A DNA stretch of 64,000 nucleotides from Idiomarina sp. MD25a (GTDB lineage: Bacteria > Pseudomonadota > Gammaproteobacteria > Enterobacterales > Alteromonadaceae). The DNA is taken from the NCBI RefSeq assembly GCF_001870515.1, contig NZ_MDGT01000002.1:434066-498065 (forward strand). Reading direction: 5' to 3'. Positions 8,423 to 19,903 of the stretch are shown here, in pieces. A program made the translations under genes and the position numbers. Numbering within the stretch: the stretch's first letter is position 1; every line of letters starts with the position of its first letter. The notes under the pieces were generated by a model. The model did no database searches. It was not told the DNA's origin and was given only the letters and a program-made list of their open reading frames with translations.

Positions 8423-10276
8423 TTAGCCTCCTGCATAGCGGTAGCGTAAGTATTTCTGTGCATTGCTGAGAATCTGAAAAGCATCTTTTAGGTTTTTGCG
8501 CTCAAAGTCTGATAGTTGTTCTGGTGCGACATTATTATCGGGCGTGTCGCCCTCAGTCAGAGCAATAGCCTGGTGTCGAATACGCACCATTGAGATTAAC
8601 TCGAGGGCGTCACGTAAATCGGGTCCACGACCTTTGGGCAGTATGTTGGCCTCCATTATATCCTCTAGGCGAGCAAACGAGTTACGCTGCGTCGATCCGA
8701 CCGCCAGCGCATGTACGCGAATTAGATCAGCCACCGGTGCTGTGCCGCGTCGCTTCGTATTGATACTGTCGCGGTGCTTACCATCCTTTTCCATCACGAA
8801 ATCTTTGAAAAAGCCCAGCGGCGGTGTTCGACTCAACGCATTACGCGCCATAGAGCCTAAGAAACGATTATTATTTTTGGCTTTTACACGAATTAGTTCA
8901 TTAAGCTGTTTGGCAAAGCTAAACTCACCCCATACGCCGTCTAAGTCAAAAAAGATAGAGGAGTGCAGTAAGCGCTCGGGAGAGGGGTTATCTATCCAAT
9001 CAGTGAAATACTTTTTCCAAACCCGCAATGGCTGGCGCCACTGATTATTGGTTGCCATAATACCGCCCGTGCAATACGTATAGCCGCATTCGTGCAAACC
9101 GTCCGAGACAAATTTAGCCAAAGCTTTAAAATAAGCATCGTGTTGTTTTGGATTAAAGTCGTCATGTAATACCAGTGCGTTATCTTGGTCGGTTACGATA
9201 GATTGCTCATCACGAGCCATTGAACCGAGTGCGAGAAAGCAGTAGGGAATAGGTGGTGGACCTAACTCGATTTCCGCTAACTCCAAAAGACGTTGCTTGA
9301 AACTACGACCGATGGTGGCCATCGCTGAGCCGATCATTCGCGAATTGGCGTCTTCGTTGACCAAACGAACAAAGCTTGCCTCAACACTTTCTTTAAGTTG
9401 TGCCAACTCCTCAAACGTATTTTGTTTAAAAATACTACTGACTACGTAAAGACTTGATTTCGATTCGTGACGCACGACATCAGATAAGGCAACAACACCA
9501 ATTAAGCGCTGTTTTTTTAATACAGGTAAGTGATGCAGGTTGGTTCTTAGCATGGTTAACATCGCTTCAAATATGCGTTGATTATGCTCGATATAAACCA
9601 AGTTAGACGACATGACATCACGCACGGGATCGTTGGGAGAACGTTCGACCGCGAGCACACGCTTGCGTAAGTCCTTGTCGGTAATAATGCCGAGTACGTC
9701 ATCGGGATTATCACCACAAATGAGTAACGATGACACTTGTTCGTCAGTCATTTTTTGCGCGGCTTCGACGATCGGCGCATCTGACTCTATGATCACCGGT
9801 TGGCGACTCAGTAATGTTTCTACTGTCTCAATAAACAAATCATTACGTTGTTCCCGTTCACGAACGGCTAAATTAACGCGTTGATGCTCCTCAACTTCGA
9901 CTGCATCGGCGAAGGCATCATACTCGTCGTAAAGTCGATTAAATAATGTGCCTGGCACATAATAAATAAGACTGTCTTCTAATGCTTTGACAGGGTAACG
10001 GACGCGTCCCTTTCGCAATAGGCCTGCTTCACCGAAAAAACCGCCAGCACTAAGACGGTTAAATAGTTCGCCATTACGTTTATAGGTTTCTATTGCACCG
10101 CTACGTATGACGTAGAGATCGCTAATAGGTTGGTTGTATTCAAGTACCTGCTCACCTTTTTGAAAATAACCGACTTCGATTTGCCGTGCGATGGCTTGTA
10201 GTTCGTCTTCTGGCAAAATGGTAAAGGGGGCGTACTGCTTAATGAAATTGAGAATTTCAACGTGTTCGGCTTCCAT
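8423..10276 (-). CDS. cNMP-binding / CBS-pair / DUF294 nucleotidyltransferase-like protein
   Basis: A 617-residue cytosolic regulatory protein. In order it has a cyclic-nucleotide-binding-like domain (about 10-130, with GEAGLL), a CBS pair (about 160-280, including DKDLRKRV), a DUF294 putative nucleotidyltransferase (motif GSMARDEQ with following acidic residues DQDNAL) and a DUF294 C-terminal substrate-binding helical domain. The arrangement resembles GlnD-type signalling enzymes and suggests sensing of adenine nucleotides coupled to nucleotidyl transfer; the target is unknown. It starts at ATG 10276 after GAGGTGAT and is cotranscribed with the exonuclease downstream. A terminator separates it from the BCCT transporter gene upstream. 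Confidence 0.88.
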   Translation of the reverse strand: MEAEHVEILNFIKQYAPFTILPEDELQAIARQIEVGYFQKGEQVLEYNQPISDLYVIRSGAIETYKRNGELFNRLSAGGFFGEAGLLRKGRVRYPVKALEDSLIYYVPGTLFNRLYDEYDAFADAVEVEEHQRVNLAVREREQRNDLFIETVETLLSRQPVIIESDAPIVEAAQKMTDEQVSSLLICGDNPDDVLGIITDKDLRKRVLAVERSPNDPVRDVMSSNLVYIEHNQRIFEAMLTMLRTNLHHLPVLKKQRLIGVVALSDVVRHESKSSLYVVSSIFKQNTFEELAQLKESVEASFVRLVNEDANSRMIGSAMATIGRSFKQRLLELAEIELGPPPIPYCFLALGSMARDEQSIVTDQDNALVLHDDFNPKQHDAYFKALAKFVSDGLHECGYTYCTGGIMATNNQWRQPLRVWKKYFTDWIDNPSPERLLHSSIFFDLDGVWGEFSFAKQLNELIRVKAKNNNRFLGSMARNALSRTPPLGFFKDFVMEKDGKHRDSINTKRRGTAPVADLIRVHALAVGSTQRNSFARLEDIMEANILPKGRGPDLRDALELISMVRIRHQAIALTEGDTPDNNVAPEQLSDFERKNLKDAFQILSNAQKYLRYRYAGG

Positions 10277-10293
10277 GACATCACCTCGGGTAC

Positions 10294-10322
10294 AAAAAAG
10301 CGGCGCTAAGTGCGCCGCCTTT
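10294..10322 (-). terminator. Rho-independent terminator after the BCCT transporter gene
   Basis: Read on the minus strand, arms GCGGCGC and GCGCCGC (10300-10306 and 10312-10318) close a 5-nt loop and are followed by a run of six T. It lies between the transporter stop and the next co-directional gene. Confidence 0.85.
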
Positions 10323-10344
10323 GTTTCAAGACAACCGCTGCGCG

Positions 10345-12009
10345 TTATCCGTTTTTACCGATTCGTGGCTCAGAACGCAAGCCCTGAACGACAGCAACAC
10401 AGGCTGCTAATAAAACGATAGTGAACGGTAGACCAGCAGAAACTGCCATTGCTTGTAATGCAACAAGTCCGCCGCCTAGTATTAAGGCGATTGCAACCAG
10501 CCCCTCGAAAGTACACCAGAAAATACGCTGTGGTACAGGCGCTTCGACTTTACCACCTGCACTGATGGTGTCGATAACTAACGAGCCAGAGTCAGATGAA
10601 GTCACGAAGAATACAATAACCAAGATGATACCGATGAACGAGGTTACGGCAGCCCAAGGTAACTCTTCGAGCATGACGAACAGTTTGAGTGACAAGTCAG
10701 CGTCAACCAAGTCTTGTGCGCCATTAATCACTTGTTCGATAGCAATGTTACCGAATACAGACATCCAAAATACACAGGCAAGTGAAGGCACTAGCAATAC
10801 AGATACTAGGAATTCACGAACGGTACGACCACGTGATACACGTGCGATGAACATACCGACGAACGGTGACCATGCGATCCACCACGCCCAGTAGAACGAA
10901 GTCCAACCTTGGGTGAAGTTTAAGTCCTCACGTCCGACAGGATTAGAGAGAGCAGGTAGGTTAGCAACGTAGTTGACTAGGTTTTCACCGAAACCTGTAA
11001 TAATCGCAAGCGTCGGTCCTACAATAATCACGAACAATAGCAGTAGGGCTGCTAATGTCATGTTAATTTGCGATAAGCGTTGTACGCCTGATTCTAAACC
11101 AGCCAACACTGATGTCAGTGCGATTGCAGTGATACCCAATACTAGTAGCACTTCGGTGGTTTCACCTTTTGGTACATCGAACAAAAAGTTTAGACCAGCA
11201 GCTGCTTGTGAGGCACCCAATCCCAATGATGTTGCGAGGCCGAATAGCGTCGCTAAGATGGCAATGGTATCGATAATGTGACCAGGCCAACCCCAAACGC
11301 GCTCTTTCAAAATCGGATAGAAAATTGAACGGACAGTCAGTGGCAAGCCTTTGTTAAATGAGAAGATAGCCAGACCCAACGCGAGGATTGCATAAATAGC
11401 CCATGGGTGAAGTGCCCAGTGGAAAATAGTCGCTGCCATGCCCAGTTCGCGCGCAGCAGCCTCGTTACCACCTGCGCCACCTAAAGGCGCCCAGTCAGTA
11501 CGCACTCCATTTTCCATGGAAATGCCACCGAGCGAAGATGAGAAGTGAGAGATTGGCTCAGATACACCATAAAACATTAAGCCGATACCCATACCCGCAG
11601 CGAATAGCATCGAGAACCATCCGAGGTAGGAGAAATCCGGTTTAGCTTCGGTACCACCGATTCGAACTCGACCCAAGGGGGTAAAAATGAGTACCAACGC
11701 AACGACTACAAAAATATTAGCTGCGCTTAAGAAAAACCAATCGAGGTTAGAGGTAAGCCAACCACGAATACCGCTAAACAGAGGCTCAGCTTGCTCTTGA
11801 AAAATTAGGGCAAACAGAACAAATGCGACAATCGCAAGGCCTGAAACAGCAAAGACCCGATTATGGAAGTCTAATCCAAACGGGCCTAAATTCATCACGA
11901 CGTTGTCTTGTCCAACTTTGTAATCGGTATTGATGGGATTGACCTCCCCATCAGGGATCATCGGATCCTTTTCCGCCTTACTTTCGTCTATATCCTTGTT
12001 CTCGCTCAT
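10345..12009 (-). CDS. BCCT-family betaine/carnitine/choline transporter
   Basis: A polytopic inner-membrane protein of about 554 residues with about 12 membrane helices. The BCCT hallmarks are present: GMGIGLMFYGVSEP in the early core and a Trp-rich FYWAWWIAWSPFVGMFIARVSRGRT segment holding the trimethylammonium-binding aromatic box. It probably imports glycine betaine or a related osmolyte by Na+ symport, fitting a marine cell. Two in-frame ATGs lie close together; 12009 is preferred to 12015 because the AAGGGG ribosome site abuts the first but is 6 bases from the second. The N-terminal ~50 residues are acidic and hydrophilic and the C-terminal tail is short, without the long sensory extension of BetP. 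Confidence 0.9.
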   Translation of the reverse strand: MSENKDIDESKAEKDPMIPDGEVNPINTDYKVGQDNVVMNLGPFGLDFHNRVFAVSGLAIVAFVLFALIFQEQAEPLFSGIRGWLTSNLDWFFLSAANIFVVVALVLIFTPLGRVRIGGTEAKPDFSYLGWFSMLFAAGMGIGLMFYGVSEPISHFSSSLGGISMENGVRTDWAPLGGAGGNEAAARELGMAATIFHWALHPWAIYAILALGLAIFSFNKGLPLTVRSIFYPILKERVWGWPGHIIDTIAILATLFGLATSLGLGASQAAAGLNFLFDVPKGETTEVLLVLGITAIALTSVLAGLESGVQRLSQINMTLAALLLLFVIIVGPTLAIITGFGENLVNYVANLPALSNPVGREDLNFTQGWTSFYWAWWIAWSPFVGMFIARVSRGRTVREFLVSVLLVPSLACVFWMSVFGNIAIEQVINGAQDLVDADLSLKLFVMLEELPWAAVTSFIGIILVIVFFVTSSDSGSLVIDTISAGGKVEAPVPQRIFWCTFEGLVAIALILGGGLVALQAMAVSAGLPFTIVLLAACVAVVQGLRSEPRIGKNG

Positions 12010-12155
12010 GGACATCCCCTTTATTTGTTGTGATTAGTGAGTACATTCTGCAAATTTATACTTATTTTACCGAAGTTTAGAGTAAACAGTTCACCCACGC
12101 GAGTAAAAACCCTTGTTTTTATAGCAAATGACAGAGGGTTCAAAGTTGTCACCGA

Positions 12156-12533
12156 CTATTTTACGTCACCTAACGTATAGAGCCAGCGTTCACCTAGCTT
12201 AACAAACTGACTCTGTTCTTCCATCCATGTAAGCTCACCTTGCGTGTTATAAAATGCACGAAAGTGAACGTAACCCTCATTGTTTGAATGATGATGAGAC
12301 ATAATCTGTAAACGGATGAATTGAGGTAATCCTTCAAGAGATAAATCAGCAGGGCAGTAATCGCGGTGCCACGTTTTACGGATATAAGGTAAGTCGCCAA
12401 CGACATAGGCGGTATATCGTGAGCGCATCAATTGCTCAGGTGTGCATGCTTGCTGTTTATTTGCGATTAAAGGTTGGCAGCAGACGCGGTATGGCTTTCC
12501 GCTGCCACATGGACAGGTATTGTGTGATTCCAT
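12156..12533 (-). CDS. YchJ-like SEC-C zinc-motif protein (UPF0225)
   Basis: A 125-residue protein starting CPCGSGKPYRVCC, the SEC-C-type zinc-binding motif (CxCxSG...C-C), followed by the YchJ-family core (MRSRYTAY, then a WHRDYCP region and the FRAFY strand). The core is an NTF2-like small domain; its biochemical role is unknown. The reading frame can be extended 5 codons to a TTG, but ATG 12533 has a GAGAG site 8 bases upstream and gives the usual N-terminus. It is a single gene with no visible terminator. Confidence 0.87.
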   Translation of the reverse strand: MESHNTCPCGSGKPYRVCCQPLIANKQQACTPEQLMRSRYTAYVVGDLPYIRKTWHRDYCPADLSLEGLPQFIRLQIMSHHHSNNEGYVHFRAFYNTQGELTWMEEQSQFVKLGERWLYTLGDVK

Positions 12534-12591
12534 TGCACATACTCTCAACTAAAAAGTTTGAAGTATGCCATTTTGTTCACGTGAACCCTAC

Positions 12592-13236
12592 TTAAAACCA
12601 AAAACGAACGTTGAGAAGATAACTATCTTGTTGGTATTCCGTGTCTGATGCAGTATCGCGTTGATAACTTAAGCCCATTGCGGTGCGCGGGTTAAACATG
12701 TAAAAAACACCTAATTCAGTGCGCCAATAGCTGATTTCGCGGGTAAGGTGGCTATATCGCGCTGACGCATAAAACGTCAGTTGTGTTTGGGTTTGGTGTT
12801 CGATACCGAGTTTAATAGCGGGCCCTATTTCCTGGTCTTCTACACGCGCTTTTCCAGTGTCTGTTTCCATCGTTAGTCGTTGTAGTAATAGCTCAGAGAA
12901 TAGACGAGTCTTAGCGTTGAGGAAATGATGAGTTCCGATACTGGCGGTGAGCTCATCGGTTAACAGATCGACATCGTTGTACCGGGTCTCGGAAAATCGC
13001 GCTGAAAGTCCAACGTACCAATCATGTTGCCATTGCAGCCTCAACTCCGCCAGGGCGCCACCACCGTCAAAGGCATTTTGCTCGGAGCCTCCATCCATAT
13101 CGACTTCAGTGCTTATGCCACTCAACGTTAATTGGTTCGATGATTGAGCTGGCAGAGTATATGAACTTTGCGCAAGACTAGGAAATGAAACGGATGCCAG
13201 TAATGCTAACGATGCTATAGAAAATTGAACTTTCAT
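12592..13236 (-). CDS. Putative outer-membrane beta-barrel protein
   Basis: A 214-residue protein of unknown function. A typical signal peptide is present (residues 1-22, cut after FPSLAQ or nearby). The mature part alternates short hydrophobic strands with polar turns, and the last residue is an aromatic Phe (VRFWF), the signature for outer-membrane barrel insertion by BamA. The size suggests an 8- to 10-stranded barrel. A strong AGAGGAAAAT ribosome site precedes ATG 13236. It is transcribed away from the DCC thiol-protein gene; no operon partner is evident. Confidence 0.72.
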   Translation of the reverse strand: MKVQFSIASLALLASVSFPSLAQSSYTLPAQSSNQLTLSGISTEVDMDGGSEQNAFDGGGALAELRLQWQHDWYVGLSARFSETRYNDVDLLTDELTASIGTHHFLNAKTRLFSELLLQRLTMETDTGKARVEDQEIGPAIKLGIEHQTQTQLTFYASARYSHLTREISYWRTELGVFYMFNPRTAMGLSYQRDTASDTEYQQDSYLLNVRFWF

Positions 13237-13417
13237 ATTTTCCTCTCTGAAAAAAAATTTTCGCAGAGGAGATTAGCTTGAGGCCCTTTAGCTCACTATC
13301 AGTGAAATTACTTAAACGTTGTACGAATTGCCAGACCAGCAATGAGTTTGATTAATCGATATGTGGCTATCTAACGTATATCAACTACATTTTGTTCCTT
13401 AAGCGTTGGAGTATTTT

Positions 13418-13825
13418 GTGGTGAATCAGCAACTTTCAAATGCGAGTCGAGTTATCATTTTTTATGATGGAGGTTGCCCATTATGTGTTAAGGAAATGAA
13501 ACATTTAAGCAAGCTGGATAAACGTAACCGTTTGTTATTCGAAAACATTAATGCTGAGGACTTTAACGATCGCTATCCTCACATTGACCCGATTGCGGCT
13601 AACCGATACTTGCATGGTGTCGACAGCAGTGGAAAAGAAATTTATGGGCTTGATGTGACATATGCTGCTTGGCAGGCGGTGGGAAAAGGCGTTTACATCG
13701 CGCCTCTCAGGTGGCCTGGTATTCGTTGGCTAGCCGATCGGGCTTATTTGCTGTTCGCTAAGCACCGAAACCGCTTATCGCGCTGGCTAACGGGTCAGGA
13801 GCGTTGCGAACAGTGTAATCTTTAA
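13418..13825 (+). CDS. DCC-family thiol-disulfide oxidoreductase (DUF393)
   Basis: A protein of about 135 residues with the N-terminal motif FYDGGCPLC, the DxxCxxC signature that names the DCC family (thioredoxin-like, predicted redox activity), and a conserved AAWQAVGKG segment. A second cysteine pair, CEQC, ends the protein. GTG 13418 is chosen as the start because GGAG lies 6 bases upstream; a TTG start 12 bases earlier is possible but would overlap that ribosome site. The physiological substrate is unknown. Confidence 0.8.
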   Translation: MVNQQLSNASRVIIFYDGGCPLCVKEMKHLSKLDKRNRLLFENINAEDFNDRYPHIDPIAANRYLHGVDSSGKEIYGLDVTYAAWQAVGKGVYIAPLRWPGIRWLADRAYLLFAKHRNRLSRWLTGQERCEQCNL

Positions 13826-13837
13826 CTGCTATTCGGC

Positions 13838-14443
13838 TTACAGCCAACGTGGAGTGGCTGACTTGTAGTGAAGGTAAACTTCACCATGGCTGTGCTCGAG
13901 CGCGGTTTCTTCGTGTTTCACCTGCAATACTATCATGGATATCCCAGTGACAAGACATAGCAGCGTAAACACCGATGGGAACGCCAAGAACAAGCCTAGC
14001 TGACCTAATAATACGCCCTTAAATATCGGGTTGCGTGTGCGCTTAAAAGGACCTTCCACTAATAGTGGATGCTCGGTGTTATCATCAATTCCTGATCGCC
14101 ATTGAGCCTGCATATAGGCATGACTAAAACTGACGAGAAACAACGATAGCAACATCAAAATGACGCCGAGGTACACGACAACGGGTTGATAGAGTATGCC
14201 GAATACACCTAAATACCCATCAATATCCCAGCCAACACGAGCGATACAAAGTAGTAATATCAGCGTGCGAAAAAGGTTAAAGGTTTGTCGCACCCACCAC
14301 TGCGCTGTAAAAGGTTGCCCGGCGTGAACCTGTTTTTGTTGAGTTCGTACCTTTCGGCCCAAAGCGACACTACTGTAGTGAATCGCAATGATAGTAAAGT
14401 AAATAGCAAGAAAATACTGACTCAATGTGTCAAAGTTGAACAC
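13838..14443 (-). CDS. Isoprenylcysteine carboxyl methyltransferase-like membrane protein
   Basis: A 201-residue membrane protein with about five hydrophobic segments. The C-terminal half has GPFKRTRNPIF, then a hydrophobic stretch and VKHEETALEHSHGEVYLHY, the SAM-binding pattern of the ICMT/PEMT superfamily, which methylates lipid or prenyl substrates at the membrane. The bacterial substrate is not known. TAGGAG lies 5 bases before ATG 14443. The gene converges on the DCC thiol gene with a 12-base gap and diverges from the M24 peptidase gene. Confidence 0.8.
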   Translation of the reverse strand: MFNFDTLSQYFLAIYFTIIAIHYSSVALGRKVRTQQKQVHAGQPFTAQWWVRQTFNLFRTLILLLCIARVGWDIDGYLGVFGILYQPVVVYLGVILMLLSLFLVSFSHAYMQAQWRSGIDDNTEHPLLVEGPFKRTRNPIFKGVLLGQLGLFLAFPSVFTLLCLVTGISMIVLQVKHEETALEHSHGEVYLHYKSATPRWL

Positions 14444-14611
14444 ATGATACTCCTATATTTTCGAATGAATATGCCATCTATTCTACTAGAAAATTAAACA
14501 AATTAAACCCTCGTGAGTGTGCGCTCAAGAAATACCTTGTTTGCCTTTTCGCGAGCGTCGTGCGAGCCTTAACGATTGTTTTGAATGTTTCACATAGCAC
14601 TGGAGTTCAGA

Positions 14612-15823
14612 ATGACACGAGGCATTGGCTACCAAACGCAAGCGGAAGCGTTGGCCCAACTGGTTAATATGGCTGACGAGGCGCAGCCGATTGGCATTGA
14701 CGAGTATAGTAAACGTATTGAGCATGCTCAGATACTCATGAAAGCGCAGGGTATTGATGCCATTTACCTCAATGCAGGTACGAATCTTGAGTACTTTACT
14801 GGATTGCGTTGGTATCCGAGTGAACGGCTAGTGGGGGCCATTATTCCCGTCGAGGGTTCACCAAGGCTCATTGCTCCGGCGTTCGAATTAGGCTCGTTAA
14901 AGCAAGCGATGCAAGTTCCTCTCGAGCCGCTATTATGGGAAGAGCATGAATCGCCCATTGAGCTGATGGCAAGCACGTTAAAGGACACGTTCGGCACTCA
15001 ATTAAGGTTGGGTATCGACGAGTCAACCGCCTACAGTTTCGTCGCTCGACTCGAGCAGTACGTGCCTGCAGAGCAATTGTGTGATGCGAAAATGGTCATT
15101 GCTGAGTGTCGAATGCATAAATCAGATGCGGAACTTGCACTCATTCAAACTGCCATGGATATGACGATTGCCGTTCATCGCGCGACAGCATCGATGCTGA
15201 AAGAGGGCATAAGTGCCACGGAAGTGCGGACATTTATTGATGAGGCACATCGTCGAGTTGGTGCTTCGGGATCCTTTTTCTGTATCGTCTTGTTTGGTCA
15301 AGCAACCAGCTATCCGCACGGAGTACAGCACGAGCAATACTTGAAAGCCAACGATTGGGTGCTGATCGATACGGGCTGCAAGCTGCACGGCTATCACTCT
15401 GATATCACACGTACCTATGCTTTTGGTGAAGCGACGTCTGAACAACGTGAGTTCTGGCAGTATGAGCGCCAATTGCAACACGTTGCTTTTGACGCGGCAC
15501 GTTTAGGTCAGCCATGCTCTAGCGTGGATGATGCAGTGCGACATGAACTCGCCCGCTTATCGCTTAAACCTGATTACCAGCTACCGGGCGTGCCTCATCG
15601 AACGGGACATGGCATTGGCATGGATTTGCATGAGTGGCCTTATTTAGTGGGAGGCGATGATACCCCCTTGGCACAGGGAATGTGCTTTAGCAACGAGCCT
15701 ATGTTGATTCAGCCGGAACAGTTTGGCGTTCGTTTAGAGGATCATTTCTATATGACTGACGAAGGACCGAAATGGTTTACCGAACCGTCTCGGTCGCTGG
15801 ATGATCCGCTCAATCTAGGGTGA
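14612..15823 (+). CDS. M24-family Xaa-Pro (amino)peptidase
   Basis: A 403-residue metallopeptidase. The N-terminal creatinase-like domain (about 1-160) is followed by a pita-bread catalytic domain. The five metal ligands are visible: D in LIDTGCKLHG, D in YHSDITRT, H in HRTGHGIGMD, E in SNEPM and E in VRLEDHF. It would remove N-terminal residues before proline or cleave Xaa-Pro dipeptides in the cytosol; PepP versus PepQ specificity cannot be decided here. The start is ATG 14612, with GGAG 6 bases upstream, rather than an upstream ATG lacking a site. Its stop abuts the convergent serine hydrolase gene with no spacer. Confidence 0.88.
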   Translation: MTRGIGYQTQAEALAQLVNMADEAQPIGIDEYSKRIEHAQILMKAQGIDAIYLNAGTNLEYFTGLRWYPSERLVGAIIPVEGSPRLIAPAFELGSLKQAMQVPLEPLLWEEHESPIELMASTLKDTFGTQLRLGIDESTAYSFVARLEQYVPAEQLCDAKMVIAECRMHKSDAELALIQTAMDMTIAVHRATASMLKEGISATEVRTFIDEAHRRVGASGSFFCIVLFGQATSYPHGVQHEQYLKANDWVLIDTGCKLHGYHSDITRTYAFGEATSEQREFWQYERQLQHVAFDAARLGQPCSSVDDAVRHELARLSLKPDYQLPGVPHRTGHGIGMDLHEWPYLVGGDDTPLAQGMCFSNEPMLIQPEQFGVRLEDHFYMTDEGPKWFTEPSRSLDDPLNLG

Positions 15824-17452
15824 TCATTTTACGGGGGTCAACAGCAACTGTTGACCCAGCTGAGTAACCGGACGTGCTTGGTTACTCAGTAACACGACGC
15901 CACGATGACCATCTAATGTAAATCCAACATAACTGGTAAACCCAGCTGTTTGACCGTTATGCCAAGCCCATCGTTGTTGACCTTTGTTTTGAATTAGCCA
16001 ACCCAGTGCCTGTTGAGTCTGTGTGCTCAGTGACTCGCGCGGCTCTAAAACCGTTTCTACCGTGTCTTTCTGTGACTCGGGTGGTTGCATCATGAGCTTT
16101 ATGTAAGAAACCATATCATCAACAGTGGATACCACAGCGCCTGCGCCCGCCATCGCATCAAAATACCAATGAGATGTTGTATCGCCATCAAAACGATGAC
16201 CTTGAGCGAGGGCGTTAATATGTGCTTTAACGTGATCCTCATTCTCTAAGGCGAGGTAACTGTGATTCATGTTTAATGGTTTAAACAATGATTGAGTGAG
16301 CAGTGTATCGAGTGATTGATGGTGAAAAGCGACCAGCGTTTCGGCAAGCACGGAATAGCCAAAGTTTGAATATTGATAACCCATGGGTGATGATAATTCA
16401 GTGTTGCGCAGTGCATCGGATAGTTGATTAAGATGATAGTCGGCATAAGGATTAGTGTCGTCCGTTACATCAAGATTGGCAGGTAGCCGCGGTAAACCCG
16501 AGAAATGAGTTGCCAGAGAAACTAAAGAAATATCACCGATGGGCTTTGGCAACTTATCCCAAACCTCCGCTAGTTGCGTGTCTTGGGCTAGCGATTCGTT
16601 GGCTAGATCTTCGGCTAGTAAAAATGCCACCATGGTCTTGGTTACCGAGCCAATTTCAAATTGGGCATCCTTAGGTACGTGATGAGTAAAGCGTTCTACC
16701 TGCCACTGACCGTTACTGTACGTAATTACCGCGCCATCGACGTTATAGTCGGCAGGGTTTACTTGCTGTGTGCTGGACGTCTGTTCTGTCGCTTTTATAC
16801 ACAAGGTAAGCGGTAATTTTCCGCCTTGAGAAAACTGGCCTTTATAACACTGCGATGATTCACTCTCAGTCAGGGTGCCCGAATAAGATGCACCAATCAT
16901 GCTGGCTTGAAATGTAAGTTGCGTGTCATCGATGTTCACCTGATCAACCGGAATACCAAAGGACTCCTGCGCAGGGCTGTCGAGCGTCGCTAGATAGCCA
17001 TTCGCTAAAACAGCGATATTCAGCTGCAGGGGCAGTGATGTATTGGCATTAATATCCAATGTGCCTTTATAAGTGCCCTCAAAGCGCATCCGTTGCTCAT
17101 CATTACTGGCTAACCTAGAGAGATCAATCGGCATTGCTTGACCCTGTTTCCATTCACCGCTCAGTTTTTGGTTATTCAGATGACCGGAAAATTGGGCATC
17201 GAGCTCGTCAGATTGGATTGTTAGTTGATTATTTTTGATAGCGGCTGAGCTGGCTGGAAAGTCATGCATGCCTTGATTTGGGCTGTCAATGAGGACGTTT
17301 ACTTCACCATCTTCATTATGACTGATATCAAAACCGAGTACGATAGAAACCCCTTGACCCAGATTGAGCTGACCGCGCCAGGTACCCGAGAAATCACTCG
17401 CTGATGCCATTGGGATAACTAAGAAGAGTAAACAGAGTAAAAGTTGTTTCAT
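15824..17452 (-). CDS. Periplasmic serine hydrolase, class C beta-lactamase-like, with twin N-terminal domains
   Basis: A 542-residue exported protein with a signal peptide ending near residue 18 (MASAS). Residues about 20-110 and 115-215 are two copies of a small beta-rich module, each opening with F-x-G-T-(W/Y)-(R/K)-G-x-L and ending with a conserved G-x-x-(M/L)-P-(I/L)-x-L. The C-terminal ~310 residues are a class C/DD-peptidase-like hydrolase with SxxK (SVTK), YxN (YSN) and HxG (HNGQ) motifs. Such enzymes act as esterases or on peptidoglycan peptides; true beta-lactamase activity is not implied. It is transcribed alone. Confidence 0.85.
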   Translation of the reverse strand: MKQLLLCLLFLVIPMASASDFSGTWRGQLNLGQGVSIVLGFDISHNEDGEVNVLIDSPNQGMHDFPASSAAIKNNQLTIQSDELDAQFSGHLNNQKLSGEWKQGQAMPIDLSRLASNDEQRMRFEGTYKGTLDINANTSLPLQLNIAVLANGYLATLDSPAQESFGIPVDQVNIDDTQLTFQASMIGASYSGTLTESESSQCYKGQFSQGGKLPLTLCIKATEQTSSTQQVNPADYNVDGAVITYSNGQWQVERFTHHVPKDAQFEIGSVTKTMVAFLLAEDLANESLAQDTQLAEVWDKLPKPIGDISLVSLATHFSGLPRLPANLDVTDDTNPYADYHLNQLSDALRNTELSSPMGYQYSNFGYSVLAETLVAFHHQSLDTLLTQSLFKPLNMNHSYLALENEDHVKAHINALAQGHRFDGDTTSHWYFDAMAGAGAVVSTVDDMVSYIKLMMQPPESQKDTVETVLEPRESLSTQTQQALGWLIQNKGQQRWAWHNGQTAGFTSYVGFTLDGHRGVVLLSNQARPVTQLGQQLLLTPVK

Positions 17453-19841
<2,389 letters not shown>

Positions 19842-19864
19842 TCTGCGTTAAAAGTCGATATCTT

Positions 19865-19897
19865 AAAAAGCTCGTGTGCTAAGCACGAGCTTTTTTT
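19865..19897. terminator. Bidirectional terminator between katG and the LacI-type gene
   Basis: Arms GCTCGTG (19870-19876) and CACGAGC (19884-19890) pair around a 7-nt loop, flanked by A5 on the left and T7 on the right. It can stop transcription from both convergent genes. Confidence 0.88.
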
Positions 19898-19903
19898 ATG
19901 CGC

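Noticed and set aside
8496-9044. A 182-codon plus-strand frame within the DUF294 gene
   Set aside because: It is antisense to a well-conserved coding region and its composition (Ser/Arg-rich) is that of a shadow frame.
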